Below, piece after piece: positions 8,527 to 16,486 of a stretch of 39,700 bases of DNA. The translations under genes were made by a program, and so were the position numbers. The stretch's first letter is position 1. Every line of letters starts with the position of its first letter. This stretch comes from a gamma proteobacterium L18. Its GTDB lineage: Bacteria; Pseudomonadota; Gammaproteobacteria; Pseudomonadales; Pseudomonadaceae. Location: NCBI GenBank assembly GCA_000497835.1, contig KI547170.1, positions 117,593 through 157,292 of the forward strand, in the 5' to 3' direction. A model generated the notes under the pieces. That model was not told the DNA's origin, made no database searches, and was given only the letters and a program-made list of their open reading frames with translations.

Positions 8527-8617
8527 TTGTGGGAGCGGGCTCTGCCCGCGAACTAAGCACCGCAGTGCCTTTGCAATTACGCGGCGTTATTTTCGCGGGC
8601 AGAGCCCGCTCCCACAA
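8527..8617. repeat. REP doublet 1 (GTGGGAGCGGGCTCTGCCCGCGAA family)
   Basis: Two inverted REP units facing each other: TTGTGGGAGCGGGCTCTGCC (from 8527) and its reverse complement ending at 8617, separated by a variable centre. The outer arms pair perfectly over about 25 bp. It lies directly after the lsfA stop. Confidence 0.85.
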
Positions 8618-8648
8618 CCAAAGATTCATCCTCCCACGACAGGGTTTC

Positions 8649-8675
8649 AGGGCCGTTGATCACGGCCCTTTTTTT
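8649..8675 (+). terminator. Rho-independent terminator after lsfA
   Basis: AGGGCCGT (8649-8656), a 5-nt loop, ACGGCCCT (8662-8669) and a seven-T run. It isolates lsfA from the ssu operon. Confidence 0.85.
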
Positions 8676-8689
8676 GCCTGAAAATGCAT

Positions 8690-8745
8690 ATGCTTTCATC
8701 GTCTAACCACATGAAAAAATATGATTTATGGATATATAAAAGGCC
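8690..8745 (+). promoter_or_regulatory. AT-rich ssuE upstream control region
   Basis: A sharply AT-rich stretch before ssuE holds the dyad TTTCAT (8694-8699), 11 nt, ATGAAA (8711-8716), which fits the T-N11-A rule of LysR-type regulators, and a -10-like TATAAA at 8735-8740 with no good -35. That fits activator-dependent transcription, for example by CysB; the identity of the activator is a guess. Confidence 0.4.
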
Positions 8746-8807
8746 TGTTATGGTCAGTGCCATCTCGCTGATCGCGAGGCCTTTTGGACAACGAAGGAAG
8801 CGTCGCA

Positions 8808-9401
8808 ATGCTGGTTGTATCTCTTGGTGGCAGTCCCAGTGTGCGCTCGCGATCCGGTGTGTTGCTGGAACAGACACGCCTTTGGTTGCAGCGTCATAAC
8901 GTCGAAGTGGTGACTTTCCAGGTACGCGACTTCGCGGCCGAGGACTTGCTGCACGCCCGTTTCGACAGCCCCAAGGTGCTCGACTTTCTGGAGCTGGTGC
9001 AGAAGGCCGACGGACTGATCGTTGCCACCCCGGTGTACAAGGCGTCGTTCAGCGGCGCATTGAAAACCCTGCTGGACCTGCTGCCCGAGCGCGCGCTGGC
9101 CAACAAGGTGGTATTGCCCATCGCCACCGGCGGCAGCATCGCCCACATGCTGGCGGTGGATTACGCCCTGAAGCCGGTGTTGGCCGCGCTCAAGGCCCAG
9201 GAAATGCTGCAGGGGATCTTTGCTGACGACAGCCAGATCGCCTACGGCGAAGGCAGCGCCGCGGCGCAGCTGGCGCCGGCGCTGGAACAGCGCCTGGCCA
9301 ATGCCCTGGACGAGTTCCACTACGCGCTGAGCCGCCGGCCCCATGCGCTGGACCCGGGCATCCTCAACGAAAGACTTTTGAGCGCGCGCTGGAGTATCTA
9401 A
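8808..9401 (+). CDS. ssuE: NAD(P)H-dependent FMN reductase SsuE
   Basis: A 197-aa flavodoxin-fold reductase that supplies reduced FMN to SsuD. Visible are the FMN-phosphate loop [11 protein letters not shown] near the N-terminus and the flavin-contact motif [21 protein letters not shown]. The start at 8808 ([10 protein letters not shown]) has AGGAAG 8 nt upstream; the in-frame ATG at 8784 lacks this and would add eight atypical residues. It is the first gene of ssuEADCBF. A REP doublet begins immediately after its stop and separates it from ssuA, which may set different transcript levels for the two. Confidence 0.93.
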   Translation: MLVVSLGGSPSVRSRSGVLLEQTRLWLQRHNVEVVTFQVRDFAAEDLLHARFDSPKVLDFLELVQKADGLIVATPVYKASFSGALKTLLDLLPERALANKVVLPIATGGSIAHMLAVDYALKPVLAALKAQEMLQGIFADDSQIAYGEGSAAAQLAPALEQRLANALDEFHYALSRRPHALDPGILNERLLSARWSI

Positions 9402-9470
9402 GTGGGAGCGGGCTCTGCCCGCGAAATGAACACCGCGGTGTGTTCTTCGCGGGCAGAGCCCGCTCCCACA
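9402..9470. repeat. REP doublet 2, inside the ssu operon
   Basis: Same family as doublet 1: GTGGGAGCGGGCTCTGCCCG at 9402 and the inverted copy ending 9470, around a short ACACCGCGGTGT centre that is itself palindromic. It abuts the ssuE stop codon. Confidence 0.85.
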
Positions 9471-9552
9471 GGTTTCAAATTCACTGGCCTTACTCGCCCG
9501 CCAACGGGCAAGCAGGTGCAGCCAATACCCTATCTAGCAAAGGAGCGGCGCT

Positions 9553-10518
9553 ATGCGCACAGTCTTTTTGCGTCGTGGGCTGGTCGCTCTGTTTGCTGCG
9601 GCTGTGTCGTTCGGCGCCATCACCCAGGCCCAGGCTGACACCCTGCGCATCGGCTATCAGAAATACGGCACCCTGGTGCTGCTCAAGGCCCGTGGCTCAC
9701 TGGAGAAACGCCTGGCCGCCCAGGGCGTGCAAGTGCAGTGGACCGAGTTCCCCGGCGGCCCGCAGTTGCTCGAAGGCCTGAACGTAGGCTCCATCGATTT
9801 CGGCGTAACCGGCGAGACCCCGCCGGTGTTTGCCCAGGCGGCCGGCGCCGACCTGCTGTACGTGGCCCACGAGCCGCCCGCGCCCCACAGCGAAGCCATC
9901 CTGGTGCCCAAGGATTCGCCGATCAAATCCGTGGCCGATCTGAAAGGCAAAAAGGTCGTGCTCAACAAGGGCTCCAACGTGCACTACCTGCTGGTGCGCG
10001 CCCTGGAAGACGCCGGCCTGAAGTACACCGATATCCAAACCGTGTTCCTGCCACCGGCCGACGCCCGCGCCGCCTTTGAGCGCGGTGCCGTCGACGCCTG
10101 GGTCATCTGGGACCCCTACCAGGCCGCCGCCGAACAGCAATTGCAAGCCCGCACCCTGCGTGACGGCAAGGGCCTGGTCGACAACAACCAGTTCTACCTG
10201 GCCACCAAGCCGTACGCGCAACAGCATCCGCAAGTGATCGCCACCCTGGTCGACGAAGTGCGTTCGGTTGGCGAGTGGTCCAAGTCCAACCCCGAGCAGG
10301 TGACCAAGGAAGTCTCGCCCCTGCTGGGCCTGCCGGCCGACATCACCCTGACCTCGGTGAAGCGCCAAGGCTTTGGTGCCGAGTTCATCACCCCTGAGGT
10401 GGTGGCTGCGCAGCAAAAGATCGCCGACGCCTTCTACCAGCTCAAGCTGATTCCCAAGCCGTTGAGCATCAAGGATGTGATCTGGACGCCGCCTGCCAAG
10501 GTCGCGACCGCCCCGTGA
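9553..10518 (+). CDS. ssuA: Aliphatic sulfonate-binding protein SsuA
   Basis: A 321-aa periplasmic binding protein with a signal peptide (ALFAAAVSFGAITQAQA, mature from DTLRIGYQKYG). SsuA-family blocks are LRIGYQKYGTLVLLKARGSLEKRL, the FPGGPQLLEGLNVGSIDFGVTGE ligand region, KGKKVVLNKGSNVHYLL and DAWVIWDPY. It captures alkanesulfonates for SsuBC. GGAG lies 8 nt before the ATG. It is 58 bp upstream of ssuD, in the usual ssuEADCB order. Confidence 0.93.
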   Translation: MRTVFLRRGLVALFAAAVSFGAITQAQADTLRIGYQKYGTLVLLKARGSLEKRLAAQGVQVQWTEFPGGPQLLEGLNVGSIDFGVTGETPPVFAQAAGADLLYVAHEPPAPHSEAILVPKDSPIKSVADLKGKKVVLNKGSNVHYLLVRALEDAGLKYTDIQTVFLPPADARAAFERGAVDAWVIWDPYQAAAEQQLQARTLRDGKGLVDNNQFYLATKPYAQQHPQVIATLVDEVRSVGEWSKSNPEQVTKEVSPLLGLPADITLTSVKRQGFGAEFITPEVVAAQQKIADAFYQLKLIPKPLSIKDVIWTPPAKVATAP

Positions 10519-10576
10519 TTTGTACCGTGGGCCGGCGCGTCGCGTCGGCCCCAGCCACCCTTAGGAGACAACTCCA

Positions 10577-11725
10577 ATGAGCCTCAATATTTTCTGGTTT
10601 CTTCCCACCCATGGCGACGGCCACTACCTGGGCACCGCCGAGGGCGCGCGCGCCGTGGACCATGGCTACCTGCAACAGATCGCGCAGGCGGCCGACCGCC
10701 TGGGCTTTGGTGGCGTGCTGATCCCCACGGGGCGTTCCTGCGAGGATTCCTGGCTGGTGGCGGCATCGCTGATCCCGGTGACTCAGCGCCTGAAGTTCCT
10801 GGTGGCGCTGCGCCCCGGCATCATTTCGCCCACCGTCGCGGCGCGCCAAGCAGCCACCCTGGACCGTCTGTCCGGCGGCCGCGCACTGTTCAACCTGGTG
10901 ACCGGCGGTGATCCGGAAGAGCTGTCCGGGGACGGCCTGTTCCTCACGCACGAAGAGCGCTACGAAGCCTCGGTGGAGTTCACCCGCATCTGGCGTCGCG
11001 TGCTGGAAGGCGAGACCGTGGACTACGACGGCAAGCACATCACCGTGAAGGGCGCTCGACTGCTGTACGAACCCGTCCAGCAGCCGCGTCCGCCGCTGTA
11101 TTTCGGTGGTTCTTCGGATGCCGCCCAGGACCTGGCCGCCGAGCAGGTGGAGATGTACCTGACCTGGGGCGAGCCGCCGGCGGCCGTCGCCGAGAAAATT
11201 GCCCAGGTGCGCGCCAAAGCCGCCAAGCTGGGCCGCACCGTGCGCTTCGGGATTCGCCTGCACGTGATTGTGCGCGAAACCAGCGCCGAGGCCTGGGCAG
11301 CGGCCGAGCGCCTGATATCGAACGTGGACGACGAAACCATCGCCCGCGCCCAGGCTTCGCTGGCGCGCTTTGATTCGGTGGGCCAGCAGCGCATGGCGGC
11401 CTTGCATGGCGGCGACCGCAACAAGCTGGAAGTTAGCCCCAACCTTTGGGCTGGCGTAGGGCTGGTGCGTACCGGTGCCGGCACCGCGCTGGTGGGCGAT
11501 GCGGAAACGGTGGCGGCACGGGTCAAGGAATACGCAGACCTGGGTATCGACACCTTCATCTTCTCCGGCTATCCGCACCTGGAGGAGTCCTATCGAGTGG
11601 CCGAACTGCTGTTCCCCCTGCTGGATGTGCAAAAGCCCGAGTGGCCGCAGGGTGGCAGGCCGGTCAAGGCGGCGGGTGAAATCGTGGCCAACGATATCGT
11701 GCCCCAAGCTGCGTCGCGGAGCTGA
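10577..11725 (+). CDS. ssuD: FMNH2-dependent alkanesulfonate monooxygenase SsuD
   Basis: A 382-aa bacterial-luciferase-fold monooxygenase that cleaves alkanesulfonates to aldehyde and sulfite with FMNH2 from SsuE. Length equals the family norm. Seen: [19 protein letters not shown] at the N-terminus, the active-site Cys55 in [28 protein letters not shown], and the Arg-containing flexible-loop segment [20 protein letters not shown] lies about 11 nt before the ATG. It is followed by ssuC after 9 bp. Confidence 0.95.
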   Translation: MSLNIFWFLPTHGDGHYLGTAEGARAVDHGYLQQIAQAADRLGFGGVLIPTGRSCEDSWLVAASLIPVTQRLKFLVALRPGIISPTVAARQAATLDRLSGGRALFNLVTGGDPEELSGDGLFLTHEERYEASVEFTRIWRRVLEGETVDYDGKHITVKGARLLYEPVQQPRPPLYFGGSSDAAQDLAAEQVEMYLTWGEPPAAVAEKIAQVRAKAAKLGRTVRFGIRLHVIVRETSAEAWAAAERLISNVDDETIARAQASLARFDSVGQQRMAALHGGDRNKLEVSPNLWAGVGLVRTGAGTALVGDAETVAARVKEYADLGIDTFIFSGYPHLEESYRVAELLFPLLDVQKPEWPQGGRPVKAAGEIVANDIVPQAASRS

Positions 11726-11734
11726 GGGCTGGTC

Positions 11735-12517
11735 ATGGAAAAAATTATCCACAGGCTGGCGCCTTGGGCGCTGCCCGTCCTGCTGCTGGCGGTATGGCAG
11801 TTATCAGTGAGCGCCGGCTGGCTGTCCACGCGCATCCTCCCGGCGCCCAGCGCCGTGGTGGAGGCGGGCGTGGAGCTGGTACGCAGCGGTGAAATCTGGA
11901 CCCACCTGGCCATCAGTGGCTGGCGGGCCGGTGTCGGCTTCGTCATTGGCGGTTCGCTGGGCTTGTTCCTGGGCTTCGTGGTCGGCTTGTCGAAATGGGG
12001 CGAGCGCCTGCTCGACAGCTCAATGCAGATGATCCGCAACGTGCCGCACCTGGCGCTGATCCCGCTGGTGATTCTGTGGTTCGGCATCGACGAGTCAGCG
12101 AAGATCTTCCTGGTGGCCCTGGGCACCCTGTTCCCGATCTACCTGAACACCTACCACGGCATCCGCAACGTCGACCCGGCGCTGGTGGAAATGGCGCGCA
12201 GCTATGGCTTGAGCGGCTTTGCACTGTTCCGTCAGGTCATCCTGCCAGGGGCACTGCCGTCGATCCTGGTGGGCGTGCGCTTTGCCCTGGGGTTCATGTG
12301 GCTGACGCTGATCGTGGCGGAAACCATCTCGGCCAGCTCCGGCATCGGCTACCTGGCCATGAACGCTCGTGAATTCCTGCAGACCGACGTGGTGGTGCTG
12401 GCCATCGTCCTCTACGCCGTGCTGGGCAAGCTCGCCGACCTGGCCGCCCGTGGCCTGGAACGCGTGTGGCTGCGCTGGCACCCCGCCTATCAAGTGGTCA
12501 AGGGAGGTGCCGCATGA
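11735..12517 (+). CDS. ssuC: Sulfonate ABC transporter permease SsuC
   Basis: A 260-aa inner-membrane permease of the BPD_transp_1 family with about six membrane helices, the first at [19 protein letters not shown]. The ATPase-contact loop is [25 protein letters not shown]. It forms the pore with SsuB and receives sulfonates from SsuA. The stop overlaps the ssuB ATG (ATGA), indicating translational coupling. Confidence 0.93.
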   Translation: MEKIIHRLAPWALPVLLLAVWQLSVSAGWLSTRILPAPSAVVEAGVELVRSGEIWTHLAISGWRAGVGFVIGGSLGLFLGFVVGLSKWGERLLDSSMQMIRNVPHLALIPLVILWFGIDESAKIFLVALGTLFPIYLNTYHGIRNVDPALVEMARSYGLSGFALFRQVILPGALPSILVGVRFALGFMWLTLIVAETISASSGIGYLAMNAREFLQTDVVVLAIVLYAVLGKLADLAARGLERVWLRWHPAYQVVKGGAA

Positions 12518-13329
12518 CGGCCGTATTGAAAGGGCAACCGCCGCGCTTGCTGCAAGGCATCCCGCTGGCGCTGGGCAAGCTGCACAAATCCTTCGGCAGC
12601 CGTCAGGTGCTCAAGGACATCGACCTGCACATTCCGGCCGGGCAATTCGTGGCGGTGGTAGGCCGCAGTGGTTGCGGCAAAAGCACCCTGCTGCGCCTGC
12701 TGGCCGGCCTCGACAAACCCAGTGGCGGTGAGCTGCTGGCCGGCTCCGCGCCGCTGAGCCAGGCCCGTGACGACACGCGCTTGATGTTCCAGGAAGCACG
12801 CCTGCTGCCGTGGAAAAAGGTCATCGACAACGTCGGCCTGGGCCTCAAAGGCAACTGGCGCCCGCAAGCGTTGGAAGCGTTGGAAGCGGTAGGCCTGGCC
12901 GAGCGCGCCAATGAATGGCCGGCGGCCTTGTCCGGTGGCCAGAAGCAGCGCGTGGCCTTGGCCCGGGCACTTATCCACAAGCCGCGCCTGCTGTTGCTCG
13001 ACGAGCCGTTGGGCGCACTGGACGCCCTGACCCGCATCGAGATGCAGCAATTGATCGAGCGCCTGTGGAAGCAGCACGGCTTCACCGTGCTGCTGGTGAC
13101 CCACGACGTGGCCGAAGCGGTGGCGGTGGCTGATCGGGTCATCCTGATCGAAGACGGCGAAGTGGGCCTGGACCTGCACGTCGAACTGCCACGCCCGCGT
13201 GCCCGTGGCTCGCACCGCCTGGCGGCGCTGGAAACCGAAGTCCTCAACCGTGTGCTGGCGTTGCCGGGCACACCACCCGAACCCGAGCCTACGGCTCCCT
13301 TGCCCACGCAACTGCGCTGGGCACTCTGA
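12514..13329 (+). CDS. ssuB: Sulfonate ABC transporter ATPase SsuB
   Basis: A 271-aa ABC ATPase. Walker A is GRSGCGKST, the signature [16 protein letters not shown], Walker [15 protein letters not shown] and the switch His is in [10 protein letters not shown]. The start at 12514 (MTAVLKGQ), overlapping ssuC by 4 bp, is preferred to the longer in-frame start at 12466, which lies well inside ssuC. The proline-rich C-terminal tail (about 250-265) is typical of Pseudomonas SsuB. Confidence 0.93.
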   Translation: MTAVLKGQPPRLLQGIPLALGKLHKSFGSRQVLKDIDLHIPAGQFVAVVGRSGCGKSTLLRLLAGLDKPSGGELLAGSAPLSQARDDTRLMFQEARLLPWKKVIDNVGLGLKGNWRPQALEALEAVGLAERANEWPAALSGGQKQRVALARALIHKPRLLLLDEPLGALDALTRIEMQQLIERLWKQHGFTVLLVTHDVAEAVAVADRVILIEDGEVGLDLHVELPRPRARGSHRLAALETEVLNRVLALPGTPPEPEPTAPLPTQLRWAL

Positions 13330-13360
13330 ACCTTACCCACGTTTGAACAGGAAGAATCAC

Positions 13361-13576
13361 ATGACCATCAAAGCGATCAACGTCCGCAACCAGTTCAAAG
13401 GCACCGTGAAGGAAATCATCGAAGGCCCGGTGCTGTCGGAAATCGACGTGCAGACCGCCTCCGGCATCGTCACCTCGGTGATCACCACCCGCTCGGTGCG
13501 CGAGCTGGAGTTGGTGATTGGCAGTGAAGTGATTGCCTTCGTGAAATCCACCGAGGTGTCGATCGCCAAGTTGTAA
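13361..13576 (+). CDS. ssuF: SsuF, Mop/TOBE-domain protein
   Basis: A 71-aa protein made of one TOBE/Mop-like domain (molybdopterin-binding fold): RNQFKGTVKEIIEGPVLSEIDVQ and the second strand set ELVIGSEVIAFVKSTEVSIAKL. SsuF is known in Pseudomonas as the last ssu gene and is needed for growth on some sulfonates; its biochemical role is unclear. GGAAG is 7 nt before the ATG. A strong terminator follows, closing the operon. Confidence 0.9.
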   Translation: MTIKAINVRNQFKGTVKEIIEGPVLSEIDVQTASGIVTSVITTRSVRELELVIGSEVIAFVKSTEVSIAKL

Positions 13577-13596
13577 TCAGCGTTCAGGCAGTTTTC

Positions 13597-13630
13597 AGCC
13601 CCGCAGGGTTCACCCTGTGGGGCTTTTTTA
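13597..13630 (+). terminator. Rho-independent terminator of the ssu operon
   Basis: A 13-bp stem with one mismatch (13597-13609 with 13612-13624), 2-nt apex, then a T run. It separates ssuF from the yjf operon. Confidence 0.9.
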
Positions 13631-13663
13631 TGCGCAAAAATTTGCGACAAATGGAAACAAATT

Positions 13664-13721
13664 CATCACGCGTGATGTATTGCACTCTCCAGCAGAAGGC
13701 GTATGTTTATCACATGTGATA
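13664..13721 (+). promoter_or_regulatory. yjf operon promoter flanked by twin palindromic operators
   Basis: Two perfect 14-bp palindromes, CATCACGCGTGATG (13664-13677) and TATCACATGTGATA (13708-13721), share the core ATCACRYGTGAT. Their centres are 44 bp apart, close to four helical turns. Between them lie a weak -35 TTGCAC (13680-13685) and -10 TATGTT (13702-13707, 16-bp spacer). One palindrome abuts the -35 and the other follows the -10, a layout expected for cooperative repression. A further dyad CGCAAA-AA-TTTGCG lies at 13633-13646. The regulator is unknown; the first gene of the operon may encode it. Confidence 0.6.
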
Positions 13722-13734
13722 CGGAACAGACACA

Positions 13735-14391
13735 ATGACGGATAAGCCAGACAGCCCGAAACCGGCAGCCAAAAAGCTGCCCGCGGAGAAGAAAACCTCC
13801 AGCTTCTACATGAAGCGGATGCGGGCCGGCCTGGCCGATGCCGGCTATGTGAAACACGAAGCCTGGGTGCTCCCGGAGAACCGCGGGTTGCTCAAGCAGG
13901 TGGAAAAACAGCTTCGTCAGCCGGTGATGGCTGGCACATTCAAGTTGGAGGAACACATGACCACAGCGGAGAAATGGACCCTTGACCGCCTTCACCAGGC
14001 CTTCCAGGCCCTGGACGAAGTAGCGTCGAAGGAAATCACCCTGACCCTGGTGCAAGGCGCGGAACAGAGCCTGAAGCTGGAAATGAACGAATACGGCGGC
14101 CTGCCGATTCATATTGCGGTGGTGGGCGAGCAGATCATCGTCGACACCGTGCTGGTGGACGTCGACTCGATCAAGGACCTGGCGCACTTCAACGAAGCCG
14201 TGCTGCGCAGCCGCGAGCTGTTCCCGCTGTCGTCCATCGGCCTCGAGCAAATGCCCAACGGCCAGACCGTCTACAACATGTTCGGCGCGCTGAGTGCCAG
14301 TTCCAGCCTGACCAACGTGGTGACCGAAGTGTTCACCCTGGTGGACAACGTACAGCGCGCCGCCGAAGCCTTTCAGGGCTTCTTCAAGTAA
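13735..14391 (+). CDS. yjfI: YjfI-like DUF2170 protein with basic N-terminal extension
   Basis: A 218-aa cytoplasmic protein. Residues 75-218 are the DUF2170 (YjfI) domain, with the blocks YGGLPIHIAVVGEQIIVDTVLV, NEAVLRSRELFPLSSIGLEQ and MFGALSASSSLTNVVTEV. Residues 1-74 are extra compared with the short E. coli YjfI (about 133 aa, from memory): a Lys/Pro-rich tail and then RMRAGLADAGYVKHEAWVLP, which resembles the ribbon-helix-helix motif of MazE/DUF3018-type antitoxins. A DNA-binding role at the palindromes upstream is therefore possible but unproven. An internal Shine-Dalgarno GGAGG at 13947-13951 precedes an in-frame ATG at 13957 (Met75), so a DUF2170-only form may also be made. First gene of the operon, 18 bp before yjfJ. 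Confidence 0.85.
   Translation: MTDKPDSPKPAAKKLPAEKKTSSFYMKRMRAGLADAGYVKHEAWVLPENRGLLKQVEKQLRQPVMAGTFKLEEHMTTAEKWTLDRLHQAFQALDEVASKEITLTLVQGAEQSLKLEMNEYGGLPIHIAVVGEQIIVDTVLVDVDSIKDLAHFNEAVLRSRELFPLSSIGLEQMPNGQTVYNMFGALSASSSLTNVVTEVFTLVDNVQRAAEAFQGFFK
13947..13959 (+). promoter_or_regulatory. Internal Shine-Dalgarno and in-frame start in yjfI
   Basis: GGAGG, 5-nt spacer, ATG at 13957. This ribosome site is stronger than the one before the first ATG (GGAACAG). It would start translation at Met75, exactly at the DUF2170 domain boundary. Confidence 0.5.
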
Positions 14392-14409
14392 CCGCCAAGG
14401 AGTAACGAC

Positions 14410-15111
14410 ATGAGTAATCAATCCATCTGGAGCAAGTTGTTCACGGCGCTGCGCGGCGGTGCCAGCGAAGTCGGCGAGACCATCGTCGATCACCAGGCCC
14501 TGCGCATTCTCGATCAGGAGATCCGCGACGCCGACACCGCGCTGGCCAATGCCAAGCGCGAGCTGGTGACCATCATGGCCAAGCACAAGCTGGCCACTGA
14601 CCGCGTGGCCCAGTACGACGCCCGCATCAGCGACCTGGAAACCAAGGCCCTGGCCGCCATGAAAGCCGAGCGCAACGACCTGGCCCACGAAGTGGCCGAG
14701 GCCATTGCCGTGCAGGTCAACGAGCGCGAGACCGAGCACAAGCAGGTTGTCGAGTTCGGCGGCTACGTCGAGAAAATGCGCAAGGACATCACCAAGGCTG
14801 AAGCGCGCATCAAAAGCCTGCGCCAGCAGGTGGACGTGGCCAAGGCCCGTGAAAGCGTGCAGAAGGCCCAGGTCAGCGCCTCCATCGCCAGCGGCGGTGC
14901 CAATGGCAAGCTGGAGACTGCGGTGGGTACCTTGAACCGCCTGCAGGCCAAGCAGGAGCAGCGCGCTGCCGAGCTGGAAGCCCAGGACCAGTTGGCTGAT
15001 GCTTCCACCGGCAACGACCTGGAGCGCAAGCTCAAGGAAGCGGGCATCGTGCCGGACACCGGCAGCGCCGACGCCATCCTGGAGCGCCTGCGCAAGCAGC
15101 AGGCTGGCTAG
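14410..15111 (+). CDS. yjfJ: PspA/IM30-family protein (YjfJ-like)
   Basis: A 233-aa, almost wholly alpha-helical coiled-coil protein of the PspA/IM30 family. The N-terminus (SIWSKLFTALRGGASEVGE) could form the membrane-binding amphipathic helix. It is followed by ALRILDQEIRDADTALANAKREL and long heptad-rich helices to about residue 160, then a C-terminal helical tail ending LERKLKEAGIVPDTGSADAILERLR. PspA-type proteins oligomerise on the inner membrane and counter leakage. It is not the classic psp operon, as there is no pspF, pspB or pspC nearby. AGGAG lies 8 nt before the ATG. A REP doublet separates it from the rhomboid gene. Confidence 0.88.
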   Translation: MSNQSIWSKLFTALRGGASEVGETIVDHQALRILDQEIRDADTALANAKRELVTIMAKHKLATDRVAQYDARISDLETKALAAMKAERNDLAHEVAEAIAVQVNERETEHKQVVEFGGYVEKMRKDITKAEARIKSLRQQVDVAKARESVQKAQVSASIASGGANGKLETAVGTLNRLQAKQEQRAAELEAQDQLADASTGNDLERKLKEAGIVPDTGSADAILERLRKQQAG

Positions 15112-15132
15112 TAACCGCCATAGGCCTGCCTT

Positions 15133-15220
15133 TGTGGGAGTGGGCTCTGCCCGCGAAAAGTACACCGCGAGTATCTGAAACACCGCGGTGTCTGTTTCGC
15201 GGGCAGAGCCCGCTCCCACA
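15133..15220. repeat. REP doublet 3, inside the yjf operon
   Basis: TGTGGGAGTGGGCTCTGCCC from 15133 and its inverted partner ending 15220, with the inner centre ACACCGCGGTGT also seen in doublet 2. It lies between yjfJ and the rhomboid gene and could attenuate read-through or protect the upstream mRNA. Confidence 0.85.
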
Positions 15221-15264
15221 GGCGATGTTGTTTGCCCAGGGGTTGATGCTCGAAGGGAGATGGT

Positions 15265-15816
15265 GTGATCGCCGCCAAGGATTTCAAACCCGTACTCTGG
15301 CTAGCCGGGGTAATGTGCGTGGTGCAGGTGCTCAACCTGCTGTCGGGCTATAGCCTCAACACCTATGGCCTGCTGCCGCGTTCGGCCCATGGCTTGCTGG
15401 GCATCGTCAGCGCACCGTTCCTGCACGGTTCCCTCTGGCACCTGCTGGGCAACCTGGTGCCGTTCGTGGTGCTGGGCGCGCTGGTGGCCAAGGACGGCAT
15501 TGGCCGCTTCCTGACCGCCAGTGCGCTGATCGTTGTGATCGGCGGCCTGCTGGTGTGGTTGTTCGGCCGTGGCTACTACCATGTAGGCGCCAGTGGCTGG
15601 GTGTTCGGTTTGTGGGTGTACGTGCTGGCGCGGGCCTGGTTCCATCACAGCTGGGCCAATCTGTTCTGCGCCGTGGCAGCCCTGGTGCTGTACGGTGGGC
15701 TGGTGTTCGGTTTTCTGCCACGCTATGGCGTCTCGTTCGAGTCCCATATCGCCGGTGCGGTGGCGGGGCTGGTGGCGGCACGGATGCTTTTGCGCAAAGA
15801 AGAAGGAGTTCGATAG
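15265..15816 (+). CDS. Rhomboid-family intramembrane serine protease
   Basis: A 183-aa polytopic inner-membrane protein with about six membrane helices. All rhomboid catalytic features are present: HGSLWHLLGN (H54-x4-H59-x3-N63) in helix 2, GASG with nucleophile Ser110, and His161 in SHIAGAVAGL in the last helix. It should therefore be an active protease cleaving membrane-anchored substrates. The GTG start has AGGGAG 5 nt upstream. Its TAG stop directly abuts the ATG of yjfK (no gap), so the two are coupled. E. coli yjfIJKLMC, as I recall it, has no rhomboid here; the YjfM lipoprotein or the membrane protein YjfL are conceivable partners, but that is inference. Confidence 0.88.
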   Translation: MIAAKDFKPVLWLAGVMCVVQVLNLLSGYSLNTYGLLPRSAHGLLGIVSAPFLHGSLWHLLGNLVPFVVLGALVAKDGIGRFLTASALIVVIGGLLVWLFGRGYYHVGASGWVFGLWVYVLARAWFHHSWANLFCAVAALVLYGGLVFGFLPRYGVSFESHIAGAVAGLVAARMLLRKEEGVR

Positions 15817-16467
15817 ATGGGTTGGTTCAAGCAAATCATGGGGCTGGAGGCGCCTGCCGCCAAACCGCAGGCCCCGGTCGAAGGCGCGCTGGGCTTGGCC
15901 CAGGGCCGTTCGGTGAGCTTCGACAGCACGCTCAAGTTGCTGCTCGACGGCCACACCCGGGTCGCCATTCCCGGTACCCAGCAGATCTGGAGCGTGGGCA
16001 GCGTCGACCTGGGCCAGTCCCAGTGGTTGAGCCGCTACTACATGGACGACGAAGACTACTGGCTGCAGGTGCACACCAGCGGCACTCAGGATGGCCAGGT
16101 GGAATCGGTGATCCTGTTCAATTACCTGCGCTACGCCACCATCAGCAGCACCGCCGAGTTGCAGCGCCTGGCCGGCCCCACCAGCGACATCGGGCCGCCC
16201 ACCTACACCCTTGACGGTGTGCAGTACACCCGCGAGTGGGGCACCGAGGCCGGCCAGACCGAGCTGGTGGACCTGCGCGAGCGCGTGGTCAACCCCAATG
16301 AGTCCTACGTGGTGGAGCATCGGGCGATGCTGTATGCCCGTGACACCGGACTCACCGACCGCCGCGAATTTTTGCTGTTCTCGGTAGAGCAGGATGAAGA
16401 GGGCACCGTCAGCCTCAGCGCCTCGCTGGGCATTTCGCTGTACTCCACCGACCTGCACATTCTCTGA
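15817..16467 (+). CDS. yjfK: YjfK-like DUF2491 protein
   Basis: A 216-aa soluble protein of the DUF2491 (YjfK) family with no signal peptide or membrane helix. Characteristic stretches are LGLAQGRSVSFDSTLKLLL near the N-terminus, SRYYMDDEDYWLQVHTSG in the middle and NESYVVEHRAMLYARDTG towards the end. The function is unknown; the fold looks all-beta rich and is always described together with YjfJ and YjfC. AGGAG (15806-15810) lies inside the end of the rhomboid gene, 6 nt before the ATG. Confidence 0.8.
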   Translation: MGWFKQIMGLEAPAAKPQAPVEGALGLAQGRSVSFDSTLKLLLDGHTRVAIPGTQQIWSVGSVDLGQSQWLSRYYMDDEDYWLQVHTSGTQDGQVESVILFNYLRYATISSTAELQRLAGPTSDIGPPTYTLDGVQYTREWGTEAGQTELVDLRERVVNPNESYVVEHRAMLYARDTGLTDRREFLLFSVEQDEEGTVSLSASLGISLYSTDLHIL

Positions 16468-16486
16468 CGCCCCATAAGGACATGCC

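Noticed and set aside
8527..8617. Repeated inverted units considered as a CRISPR array
   Set aside because: Units occur as isolated inverted doublets kilobases apart, without regularly spaced direct repeats or cas genes; they are REP elements.
13666..15219. 517-aa open frame on the minus strand opposite yjfI and yjfJ
   Set aside because: It spans two well-supported genes and their spacer and runs into a REP unit; a product of high-GC third-position bias.
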